Origin: Mastigamoeba balamuthi
Lineage: Eukaryota > Evosea > Mastigamoebida > Mastigamoebidae
Reading direction: 5' to 3'
DNA length: 56,812 nucleotides
NCBI GenBank assembly: GCA_902651635.1
Contig: CACRSC010000070.1
Coordinates: 48,338 to 105,149, forward strand
Below the pieces are notes generated by a model. The model was not told the origin of the DNA. It did not search any database and worked only from the letters and a program-made list of their open reading frames with translations. The translations under genes and the position numbers were made by a program. Of the stretch, positions 52,187-56,812 are shown one piece after another. Each line of letters starts with the position of its first letter. Positions within the stretch are counted from its first letter, which is position 1.

Positions 52187-53413
52187 ATGAGTCGCCTGCA
52201 CGTTGCGTTTGGTGTGTGCGCAATCGTAATAGCGCTGGGGCACCTCATCCGCAGGCTGTTTTTGCGCGGCCCTGACGGACCGCAAAAGATCTCGCTGGTC
52301 AGCGCGCTGCTCATAAACGTCACGCTGCCTGCCACCCTGGTCGGCGCCTTTATGCGGGTTCGGCACATAGAACTGGAGGGCCTCATCACAGCTGTCCTCG
52401 GGTTCTCCGCTGACACACTTGTATTTGCCGTCGCATCTGCCTCTTTCCGCTGGCTCCCGGGCATGGGCGATACTCGCTGGCAACCCTCTGCTCCGGCAAG
52501 CACGGCAGGGCTGAACATCAGCTTGTTCTTCTACCCGGTCATCGAGAGTATTGCGGGGATGGAAGGAGTTGTCAAGATCGCGTGGCTCGATTTGCTCAAC
52601 CTAGTCTTCATTTTCACTGTATTCCCAACCAGCTTCGCTCTATCGCGCAAGCCAGCCCAGAGCAGGCCCATTGACAACAGCTCGGCCTCGCGGGTGCCGT
52701 TGTCACACGCCATTGCTGAGGTTCCTATGACACCAGCTACGGAGCGGCAGGGCGACACAATAAACACGGACCCTGCTGTCTCGTTCGACAGGGAACCTTC
52801 GCCGATACCCACAGGCAAAGAAGACCAAATAACCCTGTTGGAGGGCGTGCCACAACCCGCGTTCAACAGAGACGCGTCCTCACCCTCTCTGAGACAACTC
52901 TGCAAGCAGATCGGTATCAGGGTGGGCGTAAACCCGCCACTGTGGGCAATCGCCATTGGACTGGCATTGGGCCTCTCCGGAGTCGACCTCCCTGAATTCC
53001 TGTGCTCTCTGCAGACTACTGTTGCAAGTGCAAACAGTGTGCTGTCATTCTTCCTCATAGGACTGCTGCTGGACTTGCGCCTAGAGATACTGAAGGCGCT
53101 GCTCAAACCCGCACTGTTGTCGATGGCTCTGCGGTACTCGATTGGGATCTGTCTGGGGTTCACTCTGTACTACACACTGGGCACACTGCCTGTGTTCTCG
53201 CCGATGGGAAGGTTCATCTTACTGATAGGGTTCGTGATGCCCACGACTGTTGTGACTATCGTGTATGCAAGGGAGTGGGGGTGGGACCCTGCATTACCGA
53301 CACTCATGGTCAACCTCACAATCGTTGTGAGCTTTGCTGTAATATGGACCCTGACTGCTTGCGTTGGGTTTCCGCCAGGGGTGATAAGCTCGTCATCCTC
53401 GTCTCTTGCTTAG
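52187..53413 (+). CDS. Auxin-efflux-carrier (AEC/PIN-like) family permease
   Basis: Intronless, 408 residues, with hydrophobic helices in two groups separated by a hydrophilic loop (about residues 165-265, KPAQSRPIDNSS...SLRQLCKQ). The N-terminal half has LVSALLINVTLPATLVGAF. The C-terminal half starts GVNPPLWAIAIGLALGLSGV and continues with LLLDLRLEILKALL and GFVMPTTVVTIVYAREWGWD, typical of the Mem_trans/AEC family. Such carriers export organic anions (auxin in plants, malate or unknown substrates elsewhere). The substrate here cannot be told. The ATG at 52187 is the first in frame and starts just before the first helix. Confidence 0.8.
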   Translation: MSRLHVAFGVCAIVIALGHLIRRLFLRGPDGPQKISLVSALLINVTLPATLVGAFMRVRHIELEGLITAVLGFSADTLVFAVASASFRWLPGMGDTRWQPSAPASTAGLNISLFFYPVIESIAGMEGVVKIAWLDLLNLVFIFTVFPTSFALSRKPAQSRPIDNSSASRVPLSHAIAEVPMTPATERQGDTINTDPAVSFDREPSPIPTGKEDQITLLEGVPQPAFNRDASSPSLRQLCKQIGIRVGVNPPLWAIAIGLALGLSGVDLPEFLCSLQTTVASANSVLSFFLIGLLLDLRLEILKALLKPALLSMALRYSIGICLGFTLYYTLGTLPVFSPMGRFILLIGFVMPTTVVTIVYAREWGWDPALPTLMVNLTIVVSFAVIWTLTACVGFPPGVISSSSSSLA

Positions 53414-54162
53414 TTGCTTTCTAACCGGAGATGCCCTGCAGCTGCTCCCTCCCCCCCTTTCTTCCCCTTCCTGCATCATCAAACCACCAAACGCGCTCGT
53501 GTCCTATCGTCTCTCGCAATGAAGAACACGTCAATTGAACCAAACGAAGACTATGTCGCCGAGCAAGTGTCCATGAGTTTGAAATTACGTTCGGGAGTGT
53601 TGCTTACTCGACGTCAGCTCCTCTTTCGGATTCAACTCTCTCCTGAAAGTAGTGCGCCAGCTCACTAGAGCCGCTGCGCTTCATTGCTACATCAATTATA
53701 GACAGTGCCAATAGTGTGCAGTGATGATGATTGCCGACGGAGTCACAGTGTGCCTCTCACCGATTTCGTTTCAAGCACAATAGGAAAAGGAAGGATATGC
53801 GAAATAGGCAGAGGAGAGGGCTTGCTTCCCTCAGCCGGCGGGCAGCACGGGGCAATACAAAAAAAACAACCTGTGCAGTAAGTCCCCCTACCTATGGCAG
53901 TGCCTTTCTTTCGCGGTGGTGCTCTTCTCGAGTGCTGCTCCGTTCCGAATTTCGGTCCGTCCACTCTTCTGATGCAAAGCTGTATTAGTACAATGGCCGT
54001 GGACGACCCGGTGACAGTTCAATGGCCGTGCCGACCCGACCATTCGCGACAGCTTCGTTGAATTCTGAGTACCATCTTTGCTTTCCTCGCAGTTTCCACG
54101 TTGTCCTGTTTGCACTGGAAATGTGCTGGGCCGATTTACCATAAAGAGAAAGTTGTGGAAGG

Positions 54163-54169
54163 TATAAAT
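54163..54169 (+). promoter_or_regulatory. TATA box upstream of D-lactate dehydrogenase
   Basis: TATAAAT in GGTATAAATGCCC. The first ATG downstream of the expected transcription start is at 54346, which favours the longer protein. Confidence 0.4.
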
Positions 54170-54221
54170 GCCCTCGATTGCATCACTAATCATAATTCAT
54201 CAAAGGAGTTGGCTGAGCCAC

Positions 54222-54297
54222 CCCAGTCCAGTCCAGTTCAGTCCAGCCCAGCCCAGCCCAGCCCAGTCCAGCCAAGCCCAGCCAAGCCCAGTCAACC
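54222..54297 (+). repeat. CCAGT/CCAGC pentanucleotide repeat
   Basis: About 15 tandem units of CCAGT, CCAGC or CCAAG in the predicted 5'UTR of the dehydrogenase gene. Confidence 0.75.
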
Positions 54298-54345
54298 AGG
54301 AGCAAGCGAAAAAAGCCTGAGCAGTAAGCCAGCCAGCCAGCTGCA

Positions 54346-55518
54346 ATGCAAGTACAGCCGCTCGTGTTGACATCTCCGCGCACAAGGTCGACGGCAGCGT
54401 CACCGAGGCTGAGCCTGCGGCAATCGGCGGCAAAGGAGTCGCCAGCAAGCACAATGGCCCAGGGCGTTCGCACAGCTTTCCGCATCGCACTGTTCTCAGC
54501 CAAGCCATACGACCGCCGCAACTTCGACCGCGCTGTCGCGGCGGCGGCGGCGGCCTCCACGGAAAGGCCGGTCAGCTTCTCTATCGACTACCTCGACGTC
54601 GGTCTTAAGCCCTCGACGGCGCTGCTGGCAGCAGGCGCAGACGCTGTGTGCGTGTTCGTCAACGACGACGTGGGAGCGGCGACGCTGCGGGCTCTGCACT
54701 CTGTCGGGGTCGGGGTAGTGCTGCTGCGGTGCGCGGGGTTCGACCGCGTTGATCTCTCTGCCGCACGCGAGCTCGGAGTATCCGTGATGCGGGTGCCGAG
54801 GTACTCGCCGGCAGCGATAGGAGAGCACGCAGTGGCCCTCATACTGGCCCTGGCCCGCAGGATACCGCTCGCATACACTCGCGTCAAGCAGTTCAACTTC
54901 AGTCTCGAGGGCCTGCAGGGGTTTGACCTCTGTTGTAGGACAGTTGGCATTGTGGGGACCGGGGCGATCGGGCGCGTAGCCGCACAGATTGTCACGGGGT
55001 TCGGGTGCGAGGTCTTAATGTATGACCCGTATCCTGACAAGATTCTCGAAGAGCACCTCAGCTCCTTTGGTCGTGCCTCGTATGTGGCTCTCGACAAGGT
55101 GCTCGAGTGCTCCGACATTGTATCGCTCCACGTGCCACTCAGCCCAGCCACCCGCCATATGATTGACGCCGCCGCCATCGCCAAGATGAAGACTGGCGTC
55201 ATGGTCATTAACACCAGCCGCGGCGGCCTCCTGGACACCCCTGCCATTGTTGACGCCCTGGTGTCGCACAAGATCGGCTTTCTTGGTATCGACGTCTACG
55301 AGAACGAGTCCGACTACTTCTTCGAGGACAGGTCTCAGGATGTTATTGCCGATCCCTGCCTCGCAAGGCTTATCACGTTCCCCAACGTGCTGGTGACTGG
55401 ACACCAGGCCTTCATGACTGACGAGGCCATGATTTCCATTGCCCGTGTCACCCTCGAGAACGCCCTCCTTGCTGGAAGCTCTCATGGCCACCCAAATGAG
55501 GTTGCATTCACTGATTGA
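54346..55518 (+). CDS. ldhA: D-lactate dehydrogenase with an N-terminal extension
   Basis: NAD-dependent D-2-hydroxyacid dehydrogenase reducing pyruvate to D-lactate in fermentation. The core starts at RIALFSAKPYDRRNF (54481) and includes LRCAGFDRVDL, VPRYSPAAIGEHAVALILAL, the nucleotide fold GIVGTGAIGRVA, MYDPYP, NTSRGGLLDT (catalytic Arg), GIDVYENESDYFFEDRS (catalytic Glu) and FPNVLVTGHQAFMTDEA (catalytic His). The core is close to bacterial LdhA length (about 330). From the first ATG the protein has 390 residues, with a 36-residue Ser/Thr/Arg/Pro-rich leader (MQVQPLVLTSPRTRSTAASP) before a second Met at 54454. The leader lacks acidic residues in its first 30 positions, as organelle presequences do, but it might be untranslated if 54454 is used. 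Intronless, unlike the cyclases, which fits lateral origin. Confidence 0.9.
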   Translation: MQVQPLVLTSPRTRSTAASPRLSLRQSAAKESPASTMAQGVRTAFRIALFSAKPYDRRNFDRAVAAAAAASTERPVSFSIDYLDVGLKPSTALLAAGADAVCVFVNDDVGAATLRALHSVGVGVVLLRCAGFDRVDLSAARELGVSVMRVPRYSPAAIGEHAVALILALARRIPLAYTRVKQFNFSLEGLQGFDLCCRTVGIVGTGAIGRVAAQIVTGFGCEVLMYDPYPDKILEEHLSSFGRASYVALDKVLECSDIVSLHVPLSPATRHMIDAAAIAKMKTGVMVINTSRGGLLDTPAIVDALVSHKIGFLGIDVYENESDYFFEDRSQDVIADPCLARLITFPNVLVTGHQAFMTDEAMISIARVTLENALLAGSSHGHPNEVAFTD

Positions 55519-56812
55519 GTGACATCAATAGCTTCCTCTCTTCTTTCGCTTCTCCTCCTCCCCTTTCTTTCTTTCTTTCTTTCTTTCTTCCTTCCTCCAT
55601 ACACTGAAAAACAAAGAAGAAATTACCATGCATTACGGTGATCCCTGTGCTGTCATATGACTGCATCTGATGCAGCAGTGTGGTACTAAGCAGATGCACC
55701 GTGAAAACAGGAATCCACACTGGCCTGGAAGAAGTTGACCACCTGGGCCTGTGAATGCTATGCTTGTAGAACAAGGCTCTGCTTGCACAGCCAGATCTGG
55801 CTCTTGATCTCCGTTCGTGTCTCAGTGGGTCAAGTGGTGGGTTGGGTGTGCATTTCTTCTACTACTTGAGCATATGCCACTGACCACTGCCATGCTCTTC
55901 TTTTGGATGAAGGCCGAAGTACGTCAGATTGCCTCATGTGAACATCTGTAAGGGTAGGGCACTATTAACACATCTTTCAAGTACCATGGCCCCAGCAGCA
56001 TTGCCAGTAGGGCCACTCGGGCCTCTGCTCCTCCTGTACTGCTGTTCAGTTAGTGCAGCCGGCTCAGTAGCTCTTCAGCATCGAAATCACATTATGGCTT
56101 TGATATTGATGGGTTTTATAACTGCTGCCGGGCCTTGTCCACTATTCTTCACTTTGAGTACTTGATAAGGGATGTTATTACTGATAATCCATCCCAGTGC
56201 ATTCCCTAGCCCCTTCTGCTCGCATCCATGGTCATCTGCACTGATGCTGACATGCAGACAAATGAGACCCTGATTGGCTGTGTGACCAGCTGGATCCAGC
56301 TCATGAGCTTCATTCAGTCTTGATGCATCTCACTTGCCACCATGAAGATATCGAAATCACATCACTTCATGCAGATGAACACCTGAAAACACCTGTGCAA
56401 AGGACTTCAGCAAGTATGGCAAGAGATCTTACAGACAGCTTGCACACCTTAAGCACCTTCAGGATGCACTTGTGCAGCACGGCCCTCTTGTGCCATGGAA
56501 CCATAATAAGGCCATAGTTGAGGTTGATCATGTATCCAAGGTTAACAACTGACAGCATGGGCTCAAGTACAGACTTCTCTATGATTGATTAACAACTCCA
56601 GCTTCTCAATCAGCCCAACAGCCTGTTATCACGATGCCTCTATTTTCCTTAGCATAGAAACGTGTCTCTCTTGCTGCTGCCACCTTATCTCACTGTTGCT
56701 GGTTGCAAAAGAACCAGATACACTCAGCATCTAACTTCTTGCCCTTCAGTGCATTCATCTACTTTGTGTCTGTCACAAGTCTTAACCGGGACCTGAACCA
56801 ATGCCAGCAAAC
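55519..56812. other. No recognisable gene
   Basis: It begins with a CTTT microsatellite (about 55565-55590). The rest is mid-GC sequence resembling the 17.8-19.9 kb gene-poor DNA in style. Frames at 55929-56165, 56320-56517 and 56367-56558 have no supporting features. The plus strand near 56400-56550 (KDFSKYGKRSYRQLAHLKHL) may be a decayed coding relic of unknown type. Confidence 0.4.

Larger units (their letters stand above)
53414..54345. other. Intergenic with promoter of D-lactate dehydrogenase
   Basis: A 49-codon frame at 53519-53668 (MKNTSIEPNEDYVAEQVSMS) is open but unrecognised. The last part holds the TATA element and the CCAGY repeat. Confidence 0.45.

Noticed and set aside
54222-54297. 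CCAGY array as a CRISPR-like or regulatory array
   Set aside because: Units of 5 nt without spacers; a simple microsatellite.

Overview
This is a GC-rich nuclear segment from a microbial eukaryote. Genes carry many short spliceosomal introns (mostly 43-80 nt, donors GTGCG/GTACG/GTGAG, some GC-AG), and there is a nuclear-type tRNA with A and B boxes and an oligo-T terminator. The gene content is eukaryotic: UBR-type N-recognin, cullin-4, nucleoplasmin-like protein, TBC RabGAP and class III cyclases. A fermentative D-lactate dehydrogenase and integrin-like FG-GAP membrane proteins fit a free-living, possibly oxygen-poor protist. The lineage cannot be fixed from this window alone. Exon models were built by hand from reading frame, splice-site pattern and comparison of paralogs inside the window.

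Layout. 1-4595: last exon of a UBR1-like E3 ligase behind a repeat-rich intron. 5041-6622: two tandem small HExxHxxGxxH metalloproteases. 7395-17730: two tandem 20-exon membrane cyclases, each encoding TM-CHASE4-TM-HAMP-cyclase twice in one chain. 17731-19976: AT-richer DNA with an AAA-ATPase relic. 19977-24746: nucleoplasmin-like gene and cullin-4 in divergent orientation; the cullin contains an assembly duplication at an N. 25284-38482: two near-identical integrin-like FG-GAP genes in tail-to-tail inverted arrangement, enclosing a secreted Cys-rich/cadherin-like gene and tRNA-Glu(CTC). 40292-42176: a secreted-type thrombospondin-3/TM/TBC gene cut off at a second N. 42184-51540: lower-GC, repeat-rich DNA with one orphan five-exon gene, a decayed copy of the Cys-rich locus, AT-rich dyad blocks, a DDE-transposase-like relic and LINE reverse-transcriptase fragments. 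52187-55518: an auxin-efflux-carrier-family permease and D-lactate dehydrogenase. 55519-56812: no recognisable gene.

Functional themes are surface sensing and signalling (CHASE4 cyclases, FG-GAP/cadherin-like receptors, TSP3-TBC protein, secreted Cys-rich family) and protein turnover (UBR ligase, CUL4, metalloproteases). The most unusual items are the double-cassette CHASE4 cyclases, whose two catalytic domains have complementary residue losses as in animal transmembrane adenylyl cyclases, and the predicted transmembrane RabGAP with extracellular TSP3 repeats. Duplicated non-coding DNA differs largely by CpG to TpG/CpA changes, which suggests cytosine methylation.
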